From: CAMBRF01 sp964404035
GTDB taxonomy: Bacteria > Verrucomicrobiota > Kiritimatiellia > CAIKKV01 > CAITUY01
Direction: 5' to 3'
Assembly: GCA_964404035.1 (NCBI GenBank)
Contig: CAYOIT010000113.1
Span: 1-15,208, forward strand
DNA: 15,208 nucleotides
Shown here: positions 1 through 7,836 of the stretch, one piece after another
How the letters are laid out: each line of letters begins with the position of its first letter
How positions within the stretch are numbered: position 1 is the stretch's first letter
Notes under the pieces: model-generated
The model's input: the letters and a program-made list of their open reading frames with translations, nothing else
Databases searched by the model: none
Told to the model about the DNA's origin: nothing
Made by a program: the position numbers and the translations under genes

Positions 1-234
1 ACGAGGGGGAGAGCGCCGGAGGGATATGAGGATTTCGGGGGAAAGGTGGCTCTAGGCTCGCGGGAGTTCCAGGCGAAGGTGAAGGACTGGGTGGGGCGTG
101 TGACGAAGGAACAGCCTGATCGGGAACAGGTGCTGAAGCGAGTGATCCCGGCGGATGTGGTAGAGGTTGTGGAGCGGATTCGCGGAGTGGGCGGTCGCGC
201 CGCAAGGCGTGGACCGCTAGAACCAGATGGGTGA
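1..234 (+). pseudogene. 3' remnant of an IS200-like / RayT-type Y1 transposase (partial at left edge)
   Basis: The reading frame is open from base 1 to a TGA at 232-234 and encodes about 77 residues. The segment with ALGSREF, then KDWVGRV, EQPDREQ and ADVVEVVERIRGV resembles, from memory of the family, the region following the HUH/Y1 domain in RayT-like transposases of PVC-group bacteria. In those proteins a loosely conserved linker leads to a G-D-W-[GT]-[RK]-[DR]-L motif. Here that motif (GDWTKRL) lies in a different frame, at 230-250, just past a TAG in that frame. The frame read from base 1 instead ends in an Arg/Gly/Pro-rich tail. A frameshift and decay are the simplest reading. The catalytic HUH and Tyr residues would lie left of the window, so activity cannot be judged. 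The GTG at 46 is only an internal alternative start. It could also be the end of an unrelated small protein; the assignment is moderate. Confidence 0.5.
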
Positions 235-240
235 CTGGAC

Positions 241-260
241 GAAACGGCTTTGACCGTTTC
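241..260. repeat. Perfect 7-bp inverted repeat with 6-nt loop
   Basis: GAAACGG at 241-247 pairs exactly with CCGTTTC at 254-260 around the loop CTTTGA. It lies directly behind the transposase remnant. Y1 transposases recognise imperfect hairpins, so it could be a leftover end structure. It has no U-tract that would make it a convincing terminator, and a 7-bp palindrome can occur by chance. Confidence 0.35.
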
Positions 261-340
261 CGATCCGATCAGAATGAAGCAACGACGGATTCAAAACGGC
301 GGCGATCCCAAGGCCAACGGGTAGACGGAGCAAAGACATG

Positions 341-370
341 AAACGAAGAACGAAATCCGCCTCGCGGCGG
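341..370 (-). terminator. Weak candidate terminator downstream of the four-gene cluster
   Basis: Read on the minus strand, CCGCC-GCGA-GGCGG (370 to 357) forms a 5-bp GC stem closed by a GNRA-type tetraloop. It is followed by a moderately T-rich tract (356 to 341) interrupted by C and G. It lies about 150 nt past the stop codon of the last gene. The stem is short and the tract impure, so the call is tentative. Confidence 0.25.
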
Positions 371-518
371 CACGGTGGAGTATCGTCTGTTGACTCCTTC
401 TCTTTGATGGGTGACCCTGCCCGGTACATTCTCGTCCAGAGGTCAGGCGGCCGAAGCCATCCCCACCATGAGGATTGCCACGAAGTTGGCGATCTTGGTT
501 TTCAGACGGTCATGCTCC

Positions 519-3500
519 TCACTTCCTGGGCTCTTCCGGTTTCGGCTTCCAGCCAAACGAGAGATGCAGGTTGCGATAGTCCTTCTTGCCAACCTTCACC
601 TTGAACTTGTTCTCGCCGGTCGCCGGAAAGGCGTCGCCGTTCTCAATGTCATACGCGAAGGAGAATATCCACTCCCGCCCGCCGAACGGATTCAGTTTCC
701 CCATCTCCAGGGAAAGTTGCGCCATATCCACCGATATCTCCCGCTCCAGGTCTTCCGTTCCCGGGTTCGCCACCGTGGCTATCAATAACGCCGAATCATT
801 CGCCCAGTAGGTCAGTTTCAACCCGTCCAGGCCGCTGAACGCTTTCTGCTCGTCATGCTTTCCGACTTTTTTGGTTTCCGTAACGGCCCAGCGATAGTAC
901 GGGGCGGCGCTTTTCCGCGGCCAGGCGTAGAACATCGCGTCCAACCCGAACGCCGCCGCCGGGGCGCCCTCGATAAACCCCTTCGCCCGCGCTTCGCGCA
1001 ATGCTTCCCGCTGGATTTTCACCGATCGCGGGATAAGCGGGTAGTCGTAGAGATACGAGCTCTTCTTATCGGCCAGCCGCTGAAACTCCGGCTTCAGGTC
1101 CTTCCACAAGCCCAGAATCATGCCGGAATCTTTGGCGTTGGACTCCGACATCGCCGCCGGCACGACTGCCGGCTTTTCCTTCGGCCGAACGAAGGTGATC
1201 TCGAAGTCCCGGTAGTCCTTCTTGCCCAGTTTCAACTTCAGCCGGTTCTTGCCGGTCACCGGCACAATATCCCCTGTTTCCGTGTCCCAGACCACCGCGA
1301 TCTGCGCGTCAGCCGGGCAATCGAAGTTCGCCTCGCCGGCCTCGCGCCGGATTTGCCCCACATCCACCGTGATCTCTTTTTCGATGTCTTCAAACGCGAA
1401 ATTGGCCGCGGTGACCAACAGCCGGTTCCCCGCCTCCTTCACCGGCCAGTAGGCGATCTTCAGATCCCCCTGCCCGGAAAACCCTTTCTGCTCGTCCGCG
1501 CACACGAACCGCCGCGCCCGTTCGATCGGATACGTCGGGGAATTCGCGCAGATATTCCCCATATGCCTTGCCAACGCGCCCTGGTCACGACTGATGTGCC
1601 TTTTGATCTTGAAATTCAACGGCACATGGTTGCGCGGCGGATCGTTGTAAAATGGAACATTGGGGCTGGAAAGCATCTCCGGCCGCAAGTCCTCCCCGCG
1701 CATCATGGGGCCAAAACTCATCGCCACGCCCAGGACAGGAGAATAGAACTGCGTCATCATCCAGTCCCACGGCAATGACGCGCTCCAGTACCCTCCGGCA
1801 TCGCCGCGGGCTTTCACTCGGTCGGACCAGACAGAGATGGTTTCGGTATCATATAGACTGTCGGTAAACGCTGCGACGCCCATGACTTTCTCGGCTGAGC
1901 AGTGGGTTTGCATGGCATTAAATGGCCGGATTTCTTTCATTGCCTTGTAGGCCCGCATCTGATGATGGCGCAACTCAAGAATGGGAACATAGGGATGGAC
2001 CACGCCCTTCTCGTCTTTTGAGCCATGGCCGTGCCCGGTGTTGACGCATGTTCGGCCCGAGCCGCCGTGATCGTAATAGATCGTGCTGTTCCCGCTCATC
2101 ATGCGATTGCGCACCCAGAAGGCGAAATGGTCGTCGAAGGCCTCGTTGGGACATGCGAAAACATATCCCCATGATTCTTGCTTTGCCTTGGAACCCGTCC
2201 CCATCGCCCATTCGGAACCGTACACCTCCCCCTCCTGCGTCAGAGGGAACCCCGGTTTGAACGAATCGCAGGACCATACCGTGCCCACGAAGTGATAGTT
2301 ACCGTGATATTGGCCCGGCGCCCGCACCGGCTTGGGTTGGTCGGTGTCTTTCCATGTCACTTTGGCAATCTCCTCCGGCGTGGGGTCCGTCGAGAAGCAG
2401 AAATTGCCGAACGAACCGCCCGCGGAACTCCCTCCCGTCAATCGGGTTCCCGGCGTGAATCCTTCGTAAGTGAACCCTTCCTGCCGGTTCAACGGCACAT
2501 TGAAGTCCCAGGCGATCTTGTTCTCGGGATCCAGGAACGGCCAGGGGGCCTCTCCATGGGGTATGGTCAACGGTTTCACCGGCAGGGCTTCGAAGAAAAA
2601 CCTGTATTTCACCGGCTTGTTCAGCGCCGTCGGCTTGTCGATCATCCGCAACTGGAGAACAAGCTCCTTGTCCCGAGGAATGACGTTGATCTGCTTGTGC
2701 TCGTCCGCGTTCGACCAGTGTTCGGACGAGTCCATCGTCCATTGAAATCCCACTTCGTGGTCGTTGCACTGCACATGCCAGGTGTATCCGCCTGAACCAA
2801 AACTGTCATCAGACAGGAATGCGCCGGAAATCGGCTTGACCGGAACCTGCGCGTCCCGACGGGCCGGACTGGTCATGTACGTGACATAGTCCCGGTTCAG
2901 AGGAATCTCCAGAATCAATTCATCAAGCTTTCGGTTTCCGGACGGGGACAATTCCAGTTCCCAGGTGATGAAACCGTCGAATTCCGTCTTGGCCGTCACG
3001 ACAGCCGGGAATTCGCCCATTTTCCCCCGGTTCACCCGCGTGTCCATGGTTCCGGACGCGCGCGTGTCACGCGATTTTGCGTCGGTGCGGAATTCGAAGC
3101 TCTTATCGCCTTCCTTCAGCCACAGGCGCATCGGCGCCGCCAGCAATTCCCGTTCCTTCGACACCATGCTCCTCATCGTCAGGTCGGCGTTATAGGCATA
3201 CCGCCTGCCGTAGACCTGCGTCTCCTCATCCGTCGCCGTCAGCTTCGGCCAGGGCGTGGGCACGTAATCGCCTTTGCCGTATTGGTTCCCCAGCCAGACC
3301 GGTCTGGTGAGGTTGTAGCGCTGATATTTCGTGACGCCGATTTCCTTGCCGGATCCATCCTTGACCACCGCGCGGATTTCCATGACCTCCCGCGGTAATC
3401 TCGAAGTGTCCACAAAACCATCGAACTTCCCCGTGTCTCCGTCCCACGGCACCGGCTCCGACAGCAGCGCCGGCGAGGTTTCGTCCCCAGGCCGGCGCAC

Positions 3501-4550
3501 TTCCACCCGGGCGGCGGCCTTGGCCAGAACGGCGGGATCCATCTCGCAGGAAATCTGCGCCTGAAGTTTCCCGCTGCTGGGATAGCTGTAAAATTCAAAC
3601 TCGGCGGCCCCGGAATACTCGATTGAGCGCGCGTACGCGGGCGCGCCCCCGGCATTCTCTTGCAGTTTCTTCACCTGCGTCGGCGACAGACAGTCATTGA
3701 ACACCGCGAAATCGTCCACCAGGTATTTCCACGGCGTGTTGCGGCCTTCAATCGCCGCCGGCATCTTCCAGCAGCCGGGCTCGCAGAACAGGATCGGTTC
3801 CCAATCCCCGGCCCCGATGAAGAACCTACCCCCGAGCTTGTCCAGATTCACTTCGCCATTGCCCATCCTGCCCCCGGGCTGGCCGTTCACATACGCCGCG
3901 ATTTCGCCGCCGCGCCAGGTGAACGCCAAGTGGTACCAGGTGCCGGGTCGCAACTGCATGGTGGCATCGTTTTCTGAACTGCCTCTCAATTTGGCATAGG
4001 TCGAGAAACAGGTCGGCCACCCGCCGGCCGGCAGCGCCTCCGGATTGGCCGGGTTGAAGTTCGGCCAGACAAAGAAGAACATCCCGTAACTCGATCCTCT
4101 TGGCGACGGCACACTCACGCTCAGTAATCCGCGGTCCACCTGCGGCTCGGTTTCAAAGGCGCCGAAGTGCAAGGTCGTGGCGGAGATCGCGTCCCAATCC
4201 ACCGGCATGATCCAGAACGATATCGTGCCGCGCGAAGACACCCCGGGCGCACGCGCCGTAGGAAGGTTCTTGTCGGAATTGAACACCAGTCCGTTCTTCC
4301 GGCTGGTCACCTCCAGCGCCTGGCCGAACTTGCCGGCCGCCAGTTTCGGTTCGCCCACCACCTTGACCGGTTTTGCCGAACCGGACGCCTTGTCCGCTTC
4401 AAATCCCTTGTCGAAGGAAGAGTAGAAGATCAGGCTGTCCTCAATGCCGGCGGCCCCTGTCGAAGTCCCCGCTCCCAGCGCCCACATGACCACTGCGGCT
4501 AACACGGTCTGCCGAACCGGTCCCATCACTCGTTTTACCATACGCATCAT
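519..4550 (-). CDS. Gene A: secreted LamG + TIM-barrel-like glycosidase-related protein with duplicated C-terminal domain
   Basis: 1343 residues. A signal peptide (about 1-34; hydrophobic core TVLAAVVMWALGAG, possible cleavage after GAA) indicates export. Residues about 38-300 form a LamG-like domain (WYHLAFTWRGG at 205-215; closing element DDFAVFNDCLSP). A beta-rich region carries the family signatures WLGN (419-422), FDGFITW (524-530) and GFQW (601-604). A probable barrel region holds IYYDHGG (D827) and DTE (D901, E903), candidate acidic catalytic residues. Two related C-terminal beta domains lie at about 1019-1127 and 1233-1340. The layout resembles uncharacterised proteins often labelled DUF6067 or GH123-like in PVC-group bacteria; that link is from memory. 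The adjacent Asp-Glu pair typical of GH123 is not seen at D827. It is the last gene of the cluster, 13 nt after gene B. The start is chosen for the Shine-Dalgarno sequence 6 nt upstream; the next ATG, one codon on, is possible. Substrate unknown. Confidence 0.9.
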   Translation of the reverse strand: MMRMVKRVMGPVRQTVLAAVVMWALGAGTSTGAAGIEDSLIFYSSFDKGFEADKASGSAKPVKVVGEPKLAAGKFGQALEVTSRKNGLVFNSDKNLPTARAPGVSSRGTISFWIMPVDWDAISATTLHFGAFETEPQVDRGLLSVSVPSPRGSSYGMFFFVWPNFNPANPEALPAGGWPTCFSTYAKLRGSSENDATMQLRPGTWYHLAFTWRGGEIAAYVNGQPGGRMGNGEVNLDKLGGRFFIGAGDWEPILFCEPGCWKMPAAIEGRNTPWKYLVDDFAVFNDCLSPTQVKKLQENAGGAPAYARSIEYSGAAEFEFYSYPSSGKLQAQISCEMDPAVLAKAAARVEVRRPGDETSPALLSEPVPWDGDTGKFDGFVDTSRLPREVMEIRAVVKDGSGKEIGVTKYQRYNLTRPVWLGNQYGKGDYVPTPWPKLTATDEETQVYGRRYAYNADLTMRSMVSKERELLAAPMRLWLKEGDKSFEFRTDAKSRDTRASGTMDTRVNRGKMGEFPAVVTAKTEFDGFITWELELSPSGNRKLDELILEIPLNRDYVTYMTSPARRDAQVPVKPISGAFLSDDSFGSGGYTWHVQCNDHEVGFQWTMDSSEHWSNADEHKQINVIPRDKELVLQLRMIDKPTALNKPVKYRFFFEALPVKPLTIPHGEAPWPFLDPENKIAWDFNVPLNRQEGFTYEGFTPGTRLTGGSSAGGSFGNFCFSTDPTPEEIAKVTWKDTDQPKPVRAPGQYHGNYHFVGTVWSCDSFKPGFPLTQEGEVYGSEWAMGTGSKAKQESWGYVFACPNEAFDDHFAFWVRNRMMSGNSTIYYDHGGSGRTCVNTGHGHGSKDEKGVVHPYVPILELRHHQMRAYKAMKEIRPFNAMQTHCSAEKVMGVAAFTDSLYDTETISVWSDRVKARGDAGGYWSASLPWDWMMTQFYSPVLGVAMSFGPMMRGEDLRPEMLSSPNVPFYNDPPRNHVPLNFKIKRHISRDQGALARHMGNICANSPTYPIERARRFVCADEQKGFSGQGDLKIAYWPVKEAGNRLLVTAANFAFEDIEKEITVDVGQIRREAGEANFDCPADAQIAVVWDTETGDIVPVTGKNRLKLKLGKKDYRDFEITFVRPKEKPAVVPAAMSESNAKDSGMILGLWKDLKPEFQRLADKKSSYLYDYPLIPRSVKIQREALREARAKGFIEGAPAAAFGLDAMFYAWPRKSAAPYYRWAVTETKKVGKHDEQKAFSGLDGLKLTYWANDSALLIATVANPGTEDLEREISVDMAQLSLEMGKLNPFGGREWIFSFAYDIENGDAFPATGENKFKVKVGKKDYRNLHLSFGWKPKPEEPRK
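531..854 (-). repeat. C-terminal domain repeat, copy 2 (gene A residues about 1233-1340)
   Basis: The segment begins DEQKAFSG and continues with VDMAQLSLE, DIENGDAFPATGENK and VGKKDYRNLHLSF, matching copy 1 element by element. It is separated from copy 1 by about 105 residues unlike the repeat itself. It ends in a Lys/Pro-rich tail, as copy 1 does (RPKEKP versus KPKPEEP), suggesting that an ancestral protein end was duplicated together with its spacer. Confidence 0.8.
1170..1496 (-). repeat. C-terminal domain repeat, copy 1 (gene A residues about 1019-1127)
   Basis: The segment begins DEQKGFSG and continues through a beta-rich stretch with VDVGQIRRE, DTETGDIVPVTG and LGKKDYRDFEITF. It aligns along its whole length with the copy at 531-854. 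The pattern resembles the C-terminal beta-sandwich that follows the barrel in many glycoside hydrolases, and corresponds in position to the shorter C-terminal domains of genes B, C and D. Confidence 0.8.
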
Positions 4551-4556
4551 ATCGAA

Positions 4557-4562
4557 CTCCTT
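4557..4562 (-). promoter_or_regulatory. Shine-Dalgarno sequence of gene A
   Basis: AAGGAG on the minus strand, 6 nt before the ATG at 4550. It sits in the 13-nt gap after gene B's stop codon, which supports translation of A from the same transcript as B and fixes the start. Confidence 0.8.
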
Positions 4563-4563
4563 T

Positions 4564-7500
4564 TCACTTTGACTTCTTGAAGGTGATTAAACGGACGCCA
4601 TTGGGCGGGAGACACAGCGTGAGGGTATCGCCTTTGAGTCCGGTCTCCTCGACCGAGTCGAGGGATTCGGCGTCAAACGCCTTCAATCGCCCCTTGGTCA
4701 AACCCAGCCGCTTCAGATCCAGTTTGATTTCGTATTGGATTTCATACTTGTCCAGGCCTTTTGGGCGACGCCTGACTTCGTACTTAATCTCCTTTTCATC
4801 CACACCCTCGGGGCGGTGGTAGCCGGAGTCGTCACTGCAGACCAGCAGGACCGAGCCTTTCGCCCGGTTGACATAGGCGCTGACCTTTCCCCCCTTGCAT
4901 GGCTCGTCGAGCGGGAGGTCTTCCCAGAATCCTTTGTCGCGGCAACGATATCCGACGGGATTCATGGCGGTCGGCGGTTGATTATCCCAGAAGCCGATGT
5001 ATTCCACGGCCGGGTCGGCGATCCCCCAGAAATCGAGGGGATAGGTGAAGGACGCCGCATACCCACACCTTCCAAAGTCCTGGACATCGTGGTGCAGGAA
5101 CGCCGCCATCACCTGGCGCGATGCGGTGGCCCCCGGCGCATAGCCGTAGATGCCGCGCCCATCGATGATGGAGACGAGCCCGGACACATGCGGATTGAAC
5201 ACCGTGGCCAACTTGTCCTCCGTCAATCCGGCGAGCGTTCCGCCTTTGTTCATCGCCGCCGCGATGTCGCCCCACATCATGAATTCTCCGTCGTAGGTGG
5301 CGTGGCTGAAACTCAGGATGGGCATGGCGCGCGAGGTCGAGGTGTGCATGAGGAGTGTCCCCTCTTTGCCCCGGTATTTGTAGAGGGTGGCATAGACCCG
5401 CCGCATCATCTCGCGGGAGGCGCGGATGGCGAAGGTGGGCCGCGCCTTACCCTCGCGGTCGACGTAGCCGAAGCCGACATTCTGGTTCAGGCACGGGTAC
5501 ATCCCCATGACGCCGTCCGAATACAACCCGTCAAGATCGTAATCGCGGAAGGTGTTGTTGACATCCCAAACGTAATGCTCGATGAAACTGGGGGAGGGGC
5601 AGGGCGCGCCCTCGGTCCAAAAATCCCCCTTCTCATTGCGGTGGGCGGTCGACTTGTTCCACCATTCCGGTTCGAACTGGCGCCATTCCGGAATCCACTT
5701 GTCCGGTGTGGCGGCGTCTTTGGCCGCGCGAATGGCGTAGGCCTGCCCCATGGTGAACGGGACGTAGCGCCCCCGCTTTTGCGCTTTCGGCTTCCATTCC
5801 CGCTTCGGGCCGCAGCCATTGACCCAGCCGGGGCCGTAGTCCCAGTTCCAAATGTTGTAGTTAAAACCCATCGGCATGAACCGGTCGGGATGTCCCAGCC
5901 GATACGCGGTCTGGTTGCCATAGCCGCGCCAGTCTGGCGGCAGCGGCCTGACCGGGGTCGCCATCAGCCCGAACGCGATGGTGAATTGCTTCGGCATCTC
6001 AATGGGGTCGCGGATGAAATGGACGCGGATCACGCCGCCGCGCTCGGTCGGGAGCACCTCGAAATGCTGTTTCGGATTCTTGGCGTACCAGTGCTGGTCC
6101 GATTCCGCGATCCACTGCAGCCCCGCCCGGTCGTTCATAGCGTAGAGATATTGGTTGTTGCCGCCAAACCCTCCCCAGAATGGATAACTCGGTACCGGAT
6201 TCGCCGGCGTTGGGAAGTTCATGTTGCGGGCGCACGGTGTCTGGAAATACTTCGCGAGCGACTTGGGCAGGTTGATCTCCAGCGTAAGATCGTTCACCGT
6301 GGCGGGTTGCGCGGCGGTGAAGGTGAATTCCGACCAGATAAACCCGTCGTACTCGAGCTGGGACACGCCGCGCGCCGTGTAGGCGCCGGCCTTGGCGGTG
6401 GACGCAAGCTTGAGTTTCGTGGGGGAGGACTGTTCCACAGTCGGAGCGCTCCAGGCGAGGGCGGCGGTTCCGGCCCCCGTGTCCATCATCAGCCGCGCCG
6501 GGCCGTCCAGCAACGGCTCTCCCTGGCTTTCGATCGAGGACGGCAGCGGGCCTTCGAAGCGGTGGGTGCGCCCCCAGATTATGGCGGTGATGCCCGCGGC
6601 GTCGCTCTTCTGCTCAATGGGCGTCCACGGCCACAACACCACGTCCTCGGCGCCGATCGTGTTTCCGAGCCATTCGGGTTTGACTCGTTCGAACGCGCGC
6701 GTCGCCGATAACACGTTTGCACCGTCCCGGATATCCATGCGCACGGTGTAATTGCCTTCGGGCAGATCCGGCAGCATCCACGGCTCCACCTGCTCCGCGG
6801 CCTTCGCCGGAAATTCGAACGGGCGGGTCTCCAGCGCTTGGCCCTTGGCGTCGATGAGGGTGAGCGTTCCCTGTCGTGACTGGTCGTCCGGCTTGTTGCT
6901 GTTGGTGATCTTCGCGACAAGTTTGTGCGTGCTTTGCAGAAACTCGATGTCGAGCATGAAGGAGGGATCGTCGGCGTCGTTCGTCTTGGCGTACTCCAGC
7001 GCGCCCTGCTTGCAGACTTCGGCGATCTGCCGCGCGGACAGGCAGCGATTGAAGATCGTGAACTCGTCGATCAGACTCTCCCATGGTTTTCCCGCAAGCT
7101 CCTTGGTTTTCGCCTCCGCGCCGGGATCGCTGAACAACTTGCCGATCTCCTGGTTCCAACCGAGCCAGAACGTCTTGCCCAGGGATGTGACCTCCGCACC
7201 GTCCCATTTTCGCGAGCCCATGGCCTGGCCGTTGAAATAGATGGTAAAGACGCCGTCCCGCCAGGTGACCGCGTAATGATACCACTCGCCCGCCCGCAGC
7301 ACGCTCATGGCGTCATCCGCACGCTTGAGCGGGGCGATCACGCCGCGCGAGTCGGGAAACGCCCCCACCGGGTTGCCGAACCGCCACAGCAGGGCGGCCA
7401 GCCCCGGCGACGGACACAGCGTCTGCAGCGAGAGTTGATGGAATGGCATCTGCCCGCTTTGTTTGTCGAATCCCCCGTCCGTGTGCATCAGCACCTGCAC

Positions 7501-7836
7501 CACATCGGACATCGAGCCATCCCAATTCCCGGCGGACAGCCAGAACGCGACCGTCCCCTGCCGCCCGGGCAGGCCATTGGCGAGGCTGTAGTGGACGGCA
7601 TCCGCGCCGTTGCGCAACTTCAACGCCTTGCCGCGTCGGCCATCGACCCGTTCCGGCTTGCCGCTCGCCTCGCCTTTCGGAGAGCCGCCACGGACGATAT
7701 CCGCGGCCATTCCTTTGGCGGGGTCGTCGAACGAGGCATGGAACACGACGTCCTCAACGGACAGCGCGGGCGAGTCGCCGGCGGCACACAGAGTAAGCGC
7801 GGCGATGAGGATCCCACGGGCGGCGGCGCTCCTCAC
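4564..7836 (-). CDS. Gene B: secreted LamG + TIM-barrel-like glycosidase-related protein
   Basis: 1090 residues from a GTG start. The frame is open further upstream, but the GTG at 7836 is chosen because GGAGG lies 7 nt before it, it overlaps gene C's stop as GTGA, and a signal peptide follows at once (GILIAALTLCAAG; likely cleavage after ALS, before VEDVVFHASF). LamG domain: about 27-290 (WYHYAVTWRDG, IDEFTIFNRCLS). Family signatures: EWLGN (388-392), YDGFIW (496-501), GLQWIAESDQHW (572-583), MATPVRP (625-631). Barrel-like region: SPSFIEHYVWDV, then LYSDG (D774) and YDGE (D849, E851) as candidate acidic site. C-terminal beta domain: about 985-1090, with FDAESLDS. It is closest to gene C, about half identical by eye across the barrel region. 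Probably an extracellular or periplasmic enzyme acting on a polysaccharide; the reaction is not assignable. An LTLC sequence in the signal region is not a good lipobox. Confidence 0.9.
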   Translation of the reverse strand: MRSAAARGILIAALTLCAAGDSPALSVEDVVFHASFDDPAKGMAADIVRGGSPKGEASGKPERVDGRRGKALKLRNGADAVHYSLANGLPGRQGTVAFWLSAGNWDGSMSDVVQVLMHTDGGFDKQSGQMPFHQLSLQTLCPSPGLAALLWRFGNPVGAFPDSRGVIAPLKRADDAMSVLRAGEWYHYAVTWRDGVFTIYFNGQAMGSRKWDGAEVTSLGKTFWLGWNQEIGKLFSDPGAEAKTKELAGKPWESLIDEFTIFNRCLSARQIAEVCKQGALEYAKTNDADDPSFMLDIEFLQSTHKLVAKITNSNKPDDQSRQGTLTLIDAKGQALETRPFEFPAKAAEQVEPWMLPDLPEGNYTVRMDIRDGANVLSATRAFERVKPEWLGNTIGAEDVVLWPWTPIEQKSDAAGITAIIWGRTHRFEGPLPSSIESQGEPLLDGPARLMMDTGAGTAALAWSAPTVEQSSPTKLKLASTAKAGAYTARGVSQLEYDGFIWSEFTFTAAQPATVNDLTLEINLPKSLAKYFQTPCARNMNFPTPANPVPSYPFWGGFGGNNQYLYAMNDRAGLQWIAESDQHWYAKNPKQHFEVLPTERGGVIRVHFIRDPIEMPKQFTIAFGLMATPVRPLPPDWRGYGNQTAYRLGHPDRFMPMGFNYNIWNWDYGPGWVNGCGPKREWKPKAQKRGRYVPFTMGQAYAIRAAKDAATPDKWIPEWRQFEPEWWNKSTAHRNEKGDFWTEGAPCPSPSFIEHYVWDVNNTFRDYDLDGLYSDGVMGMYPCLNQNVGFGYVDREGKARPTFAIRASREMMRRVYATLYKYRGKEGTLLMHTSTSRAMPILSFSHATYDGEFMMWGDIAAAMNKGGTLAGLTEDKLATVFNPHVSGLVSIIDGRGIYGYAPGATASRQVMAAFLHHDVQDFGRCGYAASFTYPLDFWGIADPAVEYIGFWDNQPPTAMNPVGYRCRDKGFWEDLPLDEPCKGGKVSAYVNRAKGSVLLVCSDDSGYHRPEGVDEKEIKYEVRRRPKGLDKYEIQYEIKLDLKRLGLTKGRLKAFDAESLDSVEETGLKGDTLTLCLPPNGVRLITFKKSK
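4726..4803 (-). repeat. Short imperfect tandem repeat in gene B
   Basis: Residues about 1012-1037 read as two related units, VDEKEIKYEV and LDKYEIQYEI, separated by RRRPKG. The DNA of the units is visibly but not closely similar. Gene C lacks this doubling at the corresponding place before its conserved LKRLGL segment, so it looks like a local expansion of a surface loop or strand pair. Confidence 0.45.

Larger units (their letters stand above)
235..518. other. Gap with no supported gene
   Basis: This stretch separates the plus-strand transposase remnant from the 3' end of the minus-strand gene cluster, so the two units converge here. Short open frames run through it on both strands, but none has a credible ribosome site or recognisable protein, and two of them continue as antisense into the large minus-strand gene. 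The only structures seen are the inverted repeat at 241-260 and the GC hairpin at 357-370. Confidence 0.5.

Noticed and set aside
217..429. 70-codon minus-strand frame downstream of gene A
   Set aside because: Chance frame across two small hairpins, with no recognisable protein features.
338..788. Small plus-strand frames in and beyond the left gap (338-604 and 411-788)
   Set aside because: No ribosome site or homology seen, and both run antisense into the clearly coding end of gene A.
855..1778. 307-codon plus-strand frame
   Set aside because: Antisense shadow of gene A with Arg/His/Pro-rich, low-information translation.
4735..6711. 658-codon open frame on the plus strand
   Set aside because: It lies wholly antisense to gene B, has Arg/Pro/His/Gly-rich composition without domains, and is typical of frames opposite G+C-rich genes. 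Gene B has a signal peptide, family motifs and a Shine-Dalgarno sequence.
7783..7795. LTLC in the signal peptide of gene B as a lipoprotein lipobox
   Set aside because: The residue before Cys is Leu where Gly, Ala or Ser is expected, and a good signal peptidase I site (ALS) follows.
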